From UBA2266 sp964406945 (GTDB lineage: Bacteria > Planctomycetota > Phycisphaerae > Sedimentisphaerales > Anaerobacaceae), in the NCBI GenBank assembly GCA_964406945.1, contig CAYOTO010000055.1, forward strand, positions 1 through 20,663: a stretch of DNA of 20,663 bases, given 5' to 3'. Numbering within the stretch: position 1 is the first letter of the stretch; the number at the start of each line of letters is the position of its first letter. The translations under genes were made by a program, and so were the position numbers. Under the pieces are notes generated by a model. The model did no database searches and was not told the origin of the DNA. It saw nothing but the letters and a program-made list of their open reading frames with translations. Shown one piece after another: positions 6,706 to 15,124 of this stretch.

Positions 6706-8868
6706 CTATTTGGCGTAGTCCTTCCACTGTTTTTCGATTTTTTCGGCGGGCCAGTCGCCGTCGTAGATGATTACGCGGAATTTAAATGAGGCGGTCTGGC
6801 CTTTTTTGAGTTCGAGCCCGAAATGTTTTGGGTTGTCAACGCCTTTGGATTGCTGGAATTTGTACTGGCCGAGCGGATTTGCGCTGAATGCACCGTAGCC
6901 GCGCGCGTGCCAGTACGTGGGATAATTGGTGCTGGTCGGGTGATTGAGAATAGCAATACCGGCGGTCTTATCGTCTTTTTGGCCCTGGATCCGGACCCAC
7001 TTGGCGCGTTTGCCCCAGACGCCTTTTTCCCTTTTGTCGCCGTTGGAACTGAGGTACGAGCCGGTGCCCCTGGTGTACTTGCTGTCGGTGTTTTCGGTAA
7101 GCCACTGCGCCAGGCGGATCGCGAACATGCCTTCCTTGGTGTCACCGAACTCGACCTTGTCGGCAATGGCTTTGAACTCAATGTTGAAGTTCATGGCGAT
7201 GTAATCACCCGCGGCTGTGAAGACGGTCTTGCGAATCTCGCGCAGCAGGGGCTTGTTGTCCTTGCCGATCCAGTGCATCTCGGTGACGAGAGTTCCGCTG
7301 CCTTCGCCGCCTGCCATTTCGATCGTTTTGACGTGCTTTACGGCGGGCAGCGGATTGCGGCTGTTGTTCCAGAAGGGATTGCCGTTGATCTGGTCGTACG
7401 TGAAGTACAAGCCTATGTGGTGCGGGTGGTCTTTTCGCTCGCCTTGGATGTCCTCGAATGGCCAGCCCCTTGTCACTGTAACGCCGTCCGGGGTTCGCAG
7501 CGGATAGAGAACGGGCTTGGTCAGCAGGACGTTGTCGGCGGCGAGGGGTTTGTCCGGGCTGATTTTGTAGATATAGCTGGTGAAGGGTTCGCCGCCGATT
7601 GTGACGTCGATGCGGCCGTCGGCTTTCTCGAATTGGACTTTTGGCGTGATTAGCAGGTATTGCGGGCTTTGCGAAATGTTGAGTTTGGGGCCGTTGTCTT
7701 CCCATGCGATTTGTTTTTTCTTGCCGAGCATGTTTAGGAGCGTGCCTTCGCCCGGCTCGAGGGGGATGTTTACTTTGTGATCTTCGGCGGTCGTCCAGAC
7801 GGCCAGGGCTTTGGCGCGGTCTTTGTGCAGCAGAAGTGCGTAATCTTCATGGCTTTCGAGATCGAGTCGCTTGCTGACGGAGTAGCCTTCGAGAGTCGAG
7901 GTGAGAACCTTGGCGGCTTCGTAGGCGGGCTTGGGCTGGAGTTCGTGGGTGACTGTGCCGAAGTTGTGCTCGCGTTCTTTGGGGTTTGTGCCGTCGTTTT
8001 TCCAGTCGTACCAGATACTGACGGGTATTTTGCAGTAATAGTTGATGAGGAACTCGCGGACGAGGTAATTGGCCTGGGTTTCTCCGGACAGACGGTTTTT
8101 GTCCCAGTTCACGTTCGAGTAGCCCCACTCGCCGCTGATGATCGGGATGTTCTTGCCCTGGGGTGCGTATTTGTCGATGAGTTGACGGAGTCGCTTGTAG
8201 TCGGGCATGACTGTTTCGGGAGGCTGGGAGCGGTAGGGATGGACGCTGAGTACATCGACGTGTTCGAGCAATCCTTTTTTGAAGCATGCCTCGAACCAAT
8301 CGAAGGGAATGCGGGAGGTGGCGCCGGCGACTACCAGGCCCGAGGGATCGGATTCGCGGATAGCCGGGGCGGCCTGCCCGACGAGTTTGCAGTAGTCGTC
8401 CACGCTCGGTTGGGGCGTCCAGAACTGCTTTATGTTCGGCTCGTTCCAGATTTCCCAGAGGATGCCTTTGCCTGCGTACCGTTTTGCGGCTGCTGCTGCG
8501 AAGCGGGTGTAGGCGTCTCGGCCGGTCTGGGTTCGGACCGAGCGATCGGACTCGTAGAGCCTGTTGGAGTAGTCGAGGATGTAGAGCAGGCGGATGCCGC
8601 GACGGGTGCAGCCTGCGGTCAGAGCGTCATAGCCGGTTTTCTCGAAGTCGTAGACGCCTTTGGCGCGTTCGACGGCGGCCCAGGTGAAATCCATGCGGAT
8701 GAACGTAAAGCCGGCGTCGGCGATCATGTCGAGATCGACCGGGTCGTGGCGAAAGTGGATGTTTACGCCGAGACCTTCGGGGATCTTCAGGTCCGGCAGC
8801 GGCTTGGCGGCGGGGAGATTCGATGCTGCAAGCAGGCAGATTGCGACTGACAAGACTACACGTTTCAT
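6706..8868 (-). CDS. Exported glycoside hydrolase fused to a PmoA-like (DUF6807) domain
   Basis: The 720-residue protein begins with a signal peptide (MKRVVLSVAICLLAASNLPA). Residues about 30-330 form a (beta/alpha)8 hydrolase of the GH-A clan type, similar to GH39 or GH5. WEIWNEPN (138-145) supplies the acid/base glutamate E143, and SGEWGYS (245-251) supplies the nucleophile E247. A linker/beta region follows (about 330-405). Residues about 410-720 resemble the PmoA-like family DUF6807, with HPHHIGLYFTYDQINGNPFW at 481-500. Substrate cannot be fixed; a xylan- or pectin-type glycan is plausible. The start at 8868 is chosen because GAAAGG lies upstream and the promoter at 8925-8953 would start transcription at about 8918, after the longer upstream ATG. 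It appears to be a single-gene transcript. Confidence 0.85.
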   Translation of the reverse strand: MKRVVLSVAICLLAASNLPAAKPLPDLKIPEGLGVNIHFRHDPVDLDMIADAGFTFIRMDFTWAAVERAKGVYDFEKTGYDALTAGCTRRGIRLLYILDYSNRLYESDRSVRTQTGRDAYTRFAAAAAKRYAGKGILWEIWNEPNIKQFWTPQPSVDDYCKLVGQAAPAIRESDPSGLVVAGATSRIPFDWFEACFKKGLLEHVDVLSVHPYRSQPPETVMPDYKRLRQLIDKYAPQGKNIPIISGEWGYSNVNWDKNRLSGETQANYLVREFLINYYCKIPVSIWYDWKNDGTNPKEREHNFGTVTHELQPKPAYEAAKVLTSTLEGYSVSKRLDLESHEDYALLLHKDRAKALAVWTTAEDHKVNIPLEPGEGTLLNMLGKKKQIAWEDNGPKLNISQSPQYLLITPKVQFEKADGRIDVTIGGEPFTSYIYKISPDKPLAADNVLLTKPVLYPLRTPDGVTVTRGWPFEDIQGERKDHPHHIGLYFTYDQINGNPFWNNSRNPLPAVKHVKTIEMAGGEGSGTLVTEMHWIGKDNKPLLREIRKTVFTAAGDYIAMNFNIEFKAIADKVEFGDTKEGMFAIRLAQWLTENTDSKYTRGTGSYLSSNGDKREKGVWGKRAKWVRIQGQKDDKTAGIAILNHPTSTNYPTYWHARGYGAFSANPLGQYKFQQSKGVDNPKHFGLELKKGQTASFKFRVIIYDGDWPAEKIEKQWKDYAK

Positions 8869-8924
8869 ACTCGGCCTTTCGATATCGATTGTGCGTTTTT
8901 GATTATTGAACAAATCCACGTTCG

Positions 8925-8953
8925 ATTATGCGAAACGACCGGGAAAAAGTCAA
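8925..8953 (-). promoter_or_regulatory. Consensus sigma-70-type promoter of the glycoside hydrolase gene
   Basis: On the minus strand TTGACT, a 17-bp spacer and CATAAT form a strong housekeeping-type promoter. The predicted start near 8918 gives a leader of about 50 bases to the ATG at 8868 and rules out the in-frame ATG at 8919. Confidence 0.7.
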
Positions 8954-9468
8954 CGGCCCTCGACGCACATACTCAGCCACGTGGAATGAGAATTCACGGC
9001 TCGGGCGTCAATAGCGCACGGGATTTGGCATGAAGACTCCGTGCTTCGGGCCGCTTATACATAGTTAAGATGGGTAAGGATTTTGGGGATTTGCGCACAA
9101 AGGCGGGGGTAGGCGCGCGATGATGTTCGTTTTTTTCGAGAAATTTTTACTGCTTGCCGGACAGGCAGTTGCGGGAGAATTTTAAGTCACGATATGGTTC
9201 GAAATTGTAACAAACACGCAAGTTCGTGCTGATTACGGAGGGCCGGGTGTTTTTCGGTCTTCTCGTTCGGCTGTCACGTACAACTGATCGATGCATGCGG
9301 GCCTGAGATTGAGGAGTCAGGATCGTTGTGAAGGTAGCGTCTCATTCGCAGGCCAGATCCTTCACTTCGCTGCGCTGCGTTCAGGATGACAAGAGTGGCG
9401 CGGCTGTGCCCGGCGCTGGCCGTTATGAAATTGTGCGAAAGTAGGGTTTGCTCTTAGGAGAGTGAGAT
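8954..9468. other. Divergent intergenic region between hydrolase and portal genes
   Basis: This 0.5-kb stretch separates the minus-strand hydrolase promoter from the portal gene. I see no gene, no clear plus-strand promoter and no attachment-site duplication. It holds a small hairpin around CTGCTTGCCGGACAGGCAG (about 9150) and one truncated palindromic repeat (9337-9398). The portal gene's ribosome binding site (AGGAG) closes the region. Confidence 0.5.
9337..9398 (+). repeat. Repeat E: truncated composite unit upstream of the portal gene
   Basis: It retains the end of the spacer (GCGTCTCATTCGCAGGCC) and the complete right arm (AGATCCTTCACTTCGC...TTCAGGATGACA). It is the first unit in the plus orientation and lies just 5' of the plus-strand virion module. 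Confidence 0.75.
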
Positions 9469-11004
9469 ATGGGATTTGAGCTTGGGATGTTTGGCATCGA
9501 GATTGACGCTGATTATCTGGACTGGCTGGTGGAAGAGCACTGGCCGGGGATTCAGCGTCACTTTGTGAAGCTCTGGGAGTACTACTCGAACCCCACGTAC
9601 GAAGTGGGACGCGCCGGGGCGTCGGACCGCAAAGTGTCCGAGGCGGGCAGGTGCTACGTCCAGGCCCAGGAATACGGTCTGCCGAGCCGCATAACGGGTC
9701 TGGTCCGTACGGCCGGGGCGGGGATGTTCGGCGCCCGCGCGGTTAACGACATTCAGCGCAAGGAAGTTGTGATCGAGAACGACATCGCATGGCGGATAAA
9801 CGCGGCGGTGGACTTTCTGTTCGGCAAACCCGTGGCGTTCGTTTCGCGTTCGCCGGACGGCCGGAAACGCAGAGAAATCGAACGAATCATAAAGGCTGTG
9901 TTTTCCGCCAACGGTGACATAGGGTTTTTTCAGGATATGGCAGTGCTCGGGAGCGTCTACGGCTTTGTCGATTGTATCGTCAGGCCTGGCGATGAAATCA
10001 CCGAACGCACATCTTACAGCACGCCTTCAACATCACTCGAAGGTGCTGTGCGATTAGCGCAGACAATCGATCTGGAGTTGATCGAGGCGCCGAGAGCACT
10101 GCCTGTTCTGGATGAAAACGACTATCGCAGGATTGGATGCTACGTGCAGCATTTTCAGCAGCGGCGAAATTCACTCAGCACGAAAAACTCATTCCTGGGC
10201 AGGCTGCTGGGGCCGGCGGGCGGTTCGGACCGGCGGCAGGTGGTGAGCGTTACGGAGATCATATCGGCCGAGGGATGGCAGCGGTACGAGGATAAAGAGC
10301 CGGTCGCGGCGGGTCGGCTGCCGTGGGGATTTTTGCCGGTGGTGCACGTTCAGAATGTCGCCCAGCCCTATTACTACGAGGGGATCAGCGACGTAGAGCC
10401 GCTGATTCCTCTGCAGGATGAGCTGAACACCAGATTGAGCGACCGGGCGAGCCGGATTACGTTTCAGTCGTTCAAGATGTATCTGGGCAAGGGAATCGAG
10501 GGCTTCGAGGACAGACCCGTCTCGCCCGGGAGGATGTGGTACACGGACAATCCAGATGCGCACATCGAGGAGTTCGGCGGCGACGCCGCCACGCCGAGCG
10601 AGGGGATGCATATAGCCGAAATTCGCGAGGCGATGGACAAGGTCAGCGGGGTGACTCCGGTGGTTGCGGGCATTCTCAAGAACAAGGTTGGCAACTTGAC
10701 CAGTGCGGTTGCGCTGCGGCTGACAATGATGGGGACGCTGGCCAAGACCGAACGCAAGAGGTTCACCTACAGCGAGGGGCTCAAGCGGATATGCCGCATG
10801 GTGCTGGCGATGCTGGACAAGGCGGGGGTATATGAGACGAGTAAGGCCGACAGGGAGATCGATGTGGTATTCCCGAGTCCGCTGCCGGAGAACACGATGG
10901 AGAAGTTGCGGGAGGCTCAGATCAAGAGAGAACTGGGCGTGCCCGGCGAGCAGGTGCTCAGAGAGCTTGGTTATCAGGATACGGCAGAAGCCGAAGTTAA
11001 ATAA
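9469..11004 (+). CDS. Phage portal protein, SPP1 gp6-like
   Basis: The 511-residue protein matches the general plan of SPP1-type portal proteins. These form the dodecameric ring at one capsid vertex through which DNA enters and leaves. Recognisable parts are the N-terminal DIQRKEVVIENDIAWRINAA and FLFGKPVAF, the crown/wing region with PLIPLQDELNTRLSDRA, and the C-terminal helical segment with SGVTPVVAGILKNK and NLTSAVALRLTMMGT. AGGAG eight bases before the ATG supports the start. Length is normal for the family and the frame is intact. The scaffold-like gene follows after 31 bp. No terminase large subunit precedes it; the nearest upstream gene is the oppositely transcribed hydrolase. Confidence 0.85.
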   Translation: MGFELGMFGIEIDADYLDWLVEEHWPGIQRHFVKLWEYYSNPTYEVGRAGASDRKVSEAGRCYVQAQEYGLPSRITGLVRTAGAGMFGARAVNDIQRKEVVIENDIAWRINAAVDFLFGKPVAFVSRSPDGRKRREIERIIKAVFSANGDIGFFQDMAVLGSVYGFVDCIVRPGDEITERTSYSTPSTSLEGAVRLAQTIDLELIEAPRALPVLDENDYRRIGCYVQHFQQRRNSLSTKNSFLGRLLGPAGGSDRRQVVSVTEIISAEGWQRYEDKEPVAAGRLPWGFLPVVHVQNVAQPYYYEGISDVEPLIPLQDELNTRLSDRASRITFQSFKMYLGKGIEGFEDRPVSPGRMWYTDNPDAHIEEFGGDAATPSEGMHIAEIREAMDKVSGVTPVVAGILKNKVGNLTSAVALRLTMMGTLAKTERKRFTYSEGLKRICRMVLAMLDKAGVYETSKADREIDVVFPSPLPENTMEKLREAQIKRELGVPGEQVLRELGYQDTAEAEVK

Positions 11005-11035
11005 GGTTGTCCCCTTTGGGGCTGAAGGAGGTTGT

Positions 11036-11554
11036 ATGAGTCAGGTACAGACGCAGGAAGTGCTGTCGGAGACAGAAGGTGGAACGGGTGACAATAATGA
11101 AAAGCTCGTTCCGGTGGCCGAGTCGATTCGCTATCGCAAGCGCGCCCAGAATGCCGAAAAGCAGGTCGAATCGCTGAGCGAGCAGTTGAGCGAAGCTCAG
11201 GCGGCGGCGAAGGATGTATCGGCAAAACTCGCTGCAGTCGAGAGTGAGAGCACATTGATGCGGAAACTCGCGGCGGCCGGGGCGGTTGACGTCGAGGCGG
11301 CGGTTCTGATCGCGCAGGCGAGGGTCAAGAAGGATCCGGAGGCGGATGTGGACGAGGTCGTGGATCAGTTGAGAAAGGAAAAGCAATATCTGTTCGGCGC
11401 CGCCGGTTCGACGGCTTCGCACAGAACGGGCGGGGTCAAGGATAGAGCTGCCGGTGCTCAGACGACGCTGGAGAGGTCGGCAAGCAAGGCCGCTGCAACG
11501 GGTGACAGGCGGGATGTGCATGAGTACTTGAGGCTCCGCAGGAGTGCGGGTTAG
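11036..11554 (+). CDS. Scaffold-like capsid assembly protein
   Basis: The 172-residue, charged protein has a long predicted coiled coil at about residues 25-80 (RYRKRAQNAEKQVESLSEQL and onward). An alanine-rich helical part follows, then a basic tail (HEYLRLRRSAG). Position between portal and major capsid, small size and coiled-coil composition are typical of phage scaffolding proteins, which organise coat subunits and are removed before maturation. No separate prohead protease is visible. AAGGAGG lies five bases before the ATG at 11036; the longer upstream frame overlaps the portal gene and is rejected. It shares a transcript with the portal gene. Repeat cluster F begins directly after its stop. 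Confidence 0.7.
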   Translation: MSQVQTQEVLSETEGGTGDNNEKLVPVAESIRYRKRAQNAEKQVESLSEQLSEAQAAAKDVSAKLAAVESESTLMRKLAAAGAVDVEAAVLIAQARVKKDPEADVDEVVDQLRKEKQYLFGAAGSTASHRTGGVKDRAAGAQTTLERSASKAAATGDRRDVHEYLRLRRSAG

Positions 11555-11557
11555 GTG

Positions 11558-11910
11558 AGAGCGGCTTCGATTGCGAGAATGATTTCTCGTGCGAAGGCCA
11601 GATCCTTCACTTCGCTGCGCTCCGTTCAGGATGACAGGGATATTGACGCTACGTGCAGGATGGCAGGGCTACTAACGCTCAGGAAGACAGGCGTAGGGTG
11701 AGTTCAGCATGACAGCCGGATGCGAAGGGACCCCTGGACTGTCATGCTGAGTGAAACGAAGCATCTGTGTGGCGGAGGAGAACGCGGCTTCGATTGCGAG
11801 CATGACGTCTCGTGCGAAGGCCGGATCCTTCACGGCGCTTCGCTTGTTCAGGATGACAAGCCTGGCGTGGCTACGTTCAGGATGGCAGGGGGCAGGTCAG
11901 GATGACAGGA
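11558..11910 (+). repeat. Repeat cluster F between scaffold and capsid genes
   Basis: A 5'-truncated unit (about 11558-11630) starts a few bases after the scaffold stop codon. It is followed by degenerate 29-bp-type pieces. A full unit (about 11716-11860) then has both arms, GTCATGCTGAG...GAAGCATC and GGATCCTTCAC...TTCAGGATGACA, and further half arms follow to 11910. All read in the plus direction. Positions 11911-12018 hold the capsid gene leader and its GGAAGGAG ribosome binding site. Confidence 0.85.
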
Positions 11911-12018
11911 AAGCATCGTTAAATTCCGGCTTCCAAAGTGGATTCACGGGTATTGCGGATAAATTGAAATTGGGCTGCCGCTTTGGCGGGGGCTGTTGGA
12001 CTGGAAGGAGAATTGTTT

Positions 12019-13173
12019 ATGGCTTTTACGGGTAAAGCGACTTATTCGGCGGGGACGACTCTGCCTGAGCTGGCCGAGGATGTCAGCGATTTGATTGGAA
12101 TAGTATCACCGTACGAGACGCCGCTGCTGGATGCACTGGGCGATCCGCTGCGGGAGGCGACGAGCACACATCACGAGTGGCTCGAGGATTCGCTGCTGCC
12201 GAACAAGGATGCTATCAACGACAGCACTTACAGCGATCCGTCGGCCGACACGGACTTCGTTGTGGATAACGGCAGCCGGTTCAGAGTCGGTGACCAGATT
12301 CAGGTCGAGGGCAGCGAGGAACTGATGCTGGTGACTGCGGTCAACAGCAACACGCTTACCGTTGTTCGCGGTTACGCCGGGACAACGGCAGAGAACCTGG
12401 CGGACAATCAGGTGATCAACATCCTCGGCAATGCGGCCCTGGAAGGGGCGGACAAGCCGACGGCGCGGTTCACCAATCGAAGCAGGGTCGGCAATTACAC
12501 GCAGATATTCACGGCGGCGGTCGAGGTCAGCGGCACGGACTTGGCGGCGAATCAGCTCGGTCTGGCCGATGAGATGGATTACCAGAAGCAGGAGCGACTG
12601 CGGGAGATGCTGCGGGATCTGGAGAATACGGTGATCAACGGCGGTCAGCCGGCGAGCAATCCGCAGGGCAGCGGTTCGGTGAGGCGGTCGATGAAAGGCA
12701 TCGTTCAGCATCTTTCTTCGAACGTATTCCATACGGGCGACGGCGGATTTCCGGCTGGGACCGGCCTGGACGAGGACAAGATCAACTACGTGCTGCGGAG
12801 CATCTGGGAGAACAGCAACGGCAATGTCGATCTGATTGTGGTCAACGGTTATCAGAAGCGCAAGATCAATGCGTTCTGCTCGGCCAGTCGGACGTTCGGG
12901 GCCAACGACAAGACTTACACAGACATGGTGAGTCTGTACGAGAGCGACTTCGGAGTTTGCAGGATCGTTACGACGCTGTGGATGCCGAAGGATGCGGTGC
13001 TGCTGCTGGATTCTTCTCGTGTGAACGTGTTGCCGCTGGCGGGGCGCAGTTTTCACTTCAAGCCGCTGGCGAGCAGCGGTGATTACGAGTGCGGCGAGCT
13101 GATTGGCGAGTACACGCTGGAGCTGAAGAACGAGGGTGCGCACGGGCTGATTCGCGATCTGGCAACGAGCTGA
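12019..13173 (+). CDS. Major capsid protein, SU10/DUF5309 type (HK97 fold)
   Basis: The 384-residue protein resembles the SU10-like DUF5309 major capsid family. The N-terminal region has LPELAEDVSDLIGIVSPYET followed by TSTHHEWLEDSLLP, the usual hEWxxDsL signature. An inserted beta domain carries FRVGDQIQVEGSEELMLVTA and LTVVRGYAGTTA. The helical and P-domain parts include QKQERLREMLRDLENTVING and the C-terminal LPLAGRSFHFKPLASSGDYE. It should form the icosahedral shell. The start at 12019 is preferred over 11983 because AAGGAG lies nine bases before it. The frame is intact. It is separated from the scaffold gene by repeat cluster F and followed by a strong hairpin at 13207-13240. Confidence 0.85.
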   Translation: MAFTGKATYSAGTTLPELAEDVSDLIGIVSPYETPLLDALGDPLREATSTHHEWLEDSLLPNKDAINDSTYSDPSADTDFVVDNGSRFRVGDQIQVEGSEELMLVTAVNSNTLTVVRGYAGTTAENLADNQVINILGNAALEGADKPTARFTNRSRVGNYTQIFTAAVEVSGTDLAANQLGLADEMDYQKQERLREMLRDLENTVINGGQPASNPQGSGSVRRSMKGIVQHLSSNVFHTGDGGFPAGTGLDEDKINYVLRSIWENSNGNVDLIVVNGYQKRKINAFCSASRTFGANDKTYTDMVSLYESDFGVCRIVTTLWMPKDAVLLLDSSRVNVLPLAGRSFHFKPLASSGDYECGELIGEYTLELKNEGAHGLIRDLATS

Positions 13174-13206
13174 TCTGCTGGTTCTGCTGATTGATGTTCG
13201 AGGGCC

Positions 13207-13240
13207 GGACGTCCGGGATGCGTTCGGGGCCCGGGCGTCC
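13207..13240 (+). other. Strong hairpin after the capsid gene
   Basis: GGACGTCCGGG pairs with CCCGGGCGTCC (eleven pairs, one G-U) around a 12-base loop, 34 bp after the capsid stop. No T-run follows, so it is more likely an mRNA-stabilising, processing or partial-attenuation element than a full terminator. It would favour high capsid yield. The A-rich leader of the next gene follows. Confidence 0.55.
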
Positions 13241-13280
13241 TGTTCCAGGTAAAAAGTGAAAAGCAAAAAGGTAAAAAGAC

Positions 13281-13931
13281 ATGGCTTGTTTTTCGAATGA
13301 TGCGGATGTGTTGAAGTATGAGCCTGTGTTGTTCGGTGAGCTTCATCTGCCGTCGCAGGTGATTGCGAGCGGCACGGCAGGCTTGCTGAGCGGGACGATA
13401 TTTACTGTTGCCGGAGCCGACTTCGTTTCGGCGGGCGTTTCGACAGGGGGCGTTGTGTACCTGGTCGGCGGCGACGGCGTGCTGGACGGGGCGTTCGAGA
13501 TTGTGAGTGTGGATTCGGCTGCTCAGTTGACGGTTTCGGTGGTCAGGGCCGATGATGCAGATGCGGCGGTCGCTCCGCCGGCGGCGACGGATGTTTCGTA
13601 CCGGGTGAGCACGCTGAGGCCTCAGGCCGAGCAGGCCGCGTATGTTCTTACGGAGTATTTCGGGATAGCGCCCGGCGATCCGGATAGCGAATACGGCGCC
13701 GAGGATGTGCTCGACACCGAGGGGTTGCGGCGGGCTTCGGCGTTTAAGGTGATTGCGAGTGTGTATGCGACGTTGGCCGGCGGCGATGAGCGGCTCTGGG
13801 AAAAGAGCAGGCATTACGAGCGGCTCTATGACGGGGCCAGGGCCAGATGTAATGTGAGTGTCGACGCCGGTGATGACGGGGTCGCGGATCGGAGCATGGT
13901 CGGGGCCTGCGGCAAGCTCGTGCGGGACTGA
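13281..13931 (+). CDS. Head-tail connector-like protein
   Basis: The 216-residue protein directly follows the capsid gene, where adaptor or head-completion proteins are usually encoded. The N-terminal half is beta-rich (SGTIFTVAGADFVSAG, GGVVYLVGGDGVLDG, FEIVSVDSAAQLTVSV). The C-terminal half is helical (RPQAEQAAYVLTEYFGI, GLRRASAFKVIASVYATLAG, ERLWEKSRHYERLYDGARA), consistent with gp6-like connectors that are mostly helical. No firm family motif is recognised, so the name rests on position and secondary-structure character. The ribosome binding site is weak (AAGG in an A-rich leader). It is translated closely with the next two genes (16 and 4 bp gaps). Confidence 0.5.
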   Translation: MACFSNDADVLKYEPVLFGELHLPSQVIASGTAGLLSGTIFTVAGADFVSAGVSTGGVVYLVGGDGVLDGAFEIVSVDSAAQLTVSVVRADDADAAVAPPAATDVSYRVSTLRPQAEQAAYVLTEYFGIAPGDPDSEYGAEDVLDTEGLRRASAFKVIASVYATLAGGDERLWEKSRHYERLYDGARARCNVSVDAGDDGVADRSMVGACGKLVRD

Positions 13932-13947
13932 TTGAGAGGCGGGATCG

Positions 13948-14316
13948 ATGGGAATAACTCTTGATGGAAACACGGTTTTCGATAGGGACGGGCTTTCGCT
14001 GAAGGTAGGCAATGTTTCGCGGGCTTGCGTGGAGCGGTCCGCGGCGGGGCTCGATGGTGTTTTGAGCATCGACATGGGTGCCCGGGGGCGAAGGCTCCTG
14101 CAGAGCGGGACGCTGCGGGCGGTAAGTGGTGCGGCCATGGACAGACGGATTGCTTCTGTGGATTCTTTTCGCGACGGTGCTTCTCACACGCTTGTCGCCG
14201 ATGGCGAGACGTTTGAGGACCTGCGTATGGATTCGTTTGAGGTTACTCACAGACGCAGCATCGGTGCGGGTGTAGTCGTCGACTATGAGATTGTCTATAC
14301 GCAGTTGAAGGTGTAA
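13948..14316 (+). CDS. Small tail or baseplate-like structural protein
   Basis: The 122-residue, mostly beta protein contains LSIDMGARGRRLLQSGTLRA and HTLVADGETFEDLRMDSFEV. This pattern (a repeated-strand core ending in EIVYTQLKV) recalls small tail proteins that sit at tail tips or tubes, but I cannot place it in a named family. It is intact, lies 16 bp after the connector-like gene and 4 bp before the next gene, so the three are one translational unit. A role in virion assembly is inferred from position. Confidence 0.4.
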   Translation: MGITLDGNTVFDRDGLSLKVGNVSRACVERSAAGLDGVLSIDMGARGRRLLQSGTLRAVSGAAMDRRIASVDSFRDGASHTLVADGETFEDLRMDSFEVTHRRSIGAGVVVDYEIVYTQLKV

Positions 14317-14320
14317 GGGC

Positions 14321-15097
14321 ATGGGGCTGATAAGCGATGGAATAAGCAATGTGCGGGCGTTTGCAATCGCAGGTGGTGTGGCCGGGAGCGGACGGTTCGA
14401 CGCCGTGGTCGGCAGGGCGCTTGTTACGTGGCGTTCGACGCACAGCGGCAGGCTGCACCAGGTGTACGTGAACGGAAAGCCTGCGGGGGTTACCGCAGAC
14501 GCGGAGCAGCGGCGGCTGGTCGTTGCGGTGCCGGCTAGCGTATCATCGGCTGTGAGAATCGAAGTCTGCGCGGTTGCGAGTGAGGATGCGGACAAAGACT
14601 TTGGTGAGGAACTGGAACCGGCCGCGGCAGGCGGTGGGCGTGTTCGAATTGGCGTGCTAAGAAGCCAGTCGCTGCCGATTGGCGGCGATGTTCGGATCTA
14701 CAGCGACGGTGATACGGGCACCGTGGATTATTCGAGTGTCCTTGCCAATGGCTCGGTCCGGTTGTGGGCCGCCCGGCAGGACAAGAGCGGGTTCGGGATG
14801 AGCTGTTTCGGCGGGTCCGACTTCGGCTACGACGGTGCTGCTGCGGTCGGATTCGGTAAGGGCTGTTTCGCAGAAGGTGCATTCGGATTCGATGCCGACA
14901 GGAGCGTGTGGGTCAGTGAGGCCCTGGAGAAGGGCGACTACTTGTTCGGTGTTGAAGTTAGTGATGCTGACGGAGTTGAGGGTGCGGCTGGTGAGATAGG
15001 GCCCGTTTTTGTCGGTGCGGCGGCGGCAGGCGCGGAGGAACTGGCGATAGAGTCTTTTGACCGGGCTGCAAACAGACTGGTTTTGAGTGTCGGATAA
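14321..15097 (+). CDS. Tail or surface protein with FN3-like domain and Gly-Phe-Cys repeats
   Basis: The 258-residue protein starts 4 bp after the previous stop. An N-terminal beta domain (ALVTWRSTHSGRLHQVYVNG, 33-52) looks fibronectin-like. A second such domain contains VRIYSDGDTGTVDY (124-137), closely similar to FNVYSDADSGQINY in the large LamG protein at 18554. Into this domain is inserted a two-copy repeat of 20 residues, GFGMSCFGGSDFGYD (157-171) and GFGKGCFAEGAFGFD (177-191), with conserved cysteines. It is probably a virion appendage component. No enzyme motif is seen. Confidence 0.45.
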   Translation: MGLISDGISNVRAFAIAGGVAGSGRFDAVVGRALVTWRSTHSGRLHQVYVNGKPAGVTADAEQRRLVVAVPASVSSAVRIEVCAVASEDADKDFGEELEPAAAGGGRVRIGVLRSQSLPIGGDVRIYSDGDTGTVDYSSVLANGSVRLWAARQDKSGFGMSCFGGSDFGYDGAAAVGFGKGCFAEGAFGFDADRSVWVSEALEKGDYLFGVEVSDADGVEGAAGEIGPVFVGAAAAGAEELAIESFDRAANRLVLSVG

Positions 15098-15124
15098 TCA
15101 AGGTGATTGAGGCGAGTTCTAATT

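Noticed and set aside
7777..8850. 357-codon plus frame opposite the hydrolase
   Set aside because: It is a shadow of the hydrolase gene, whose minus frame has a signal peptide, catalytic motifs and a promoter.
8954..9468. Phage attachment site at the border of the virion module
   Set aside because: No tRNA gene, integrase or matching direct repeat was found; the only repeated sequence here belongs to the dispersed palindrome family.
12106..13266. 386-codon minus frame opposite the capsid gene
   Set aside because: It is the mirror of a GC-rich coding region; the plus frame shows capsid-family motifs and a ribosome binding site.
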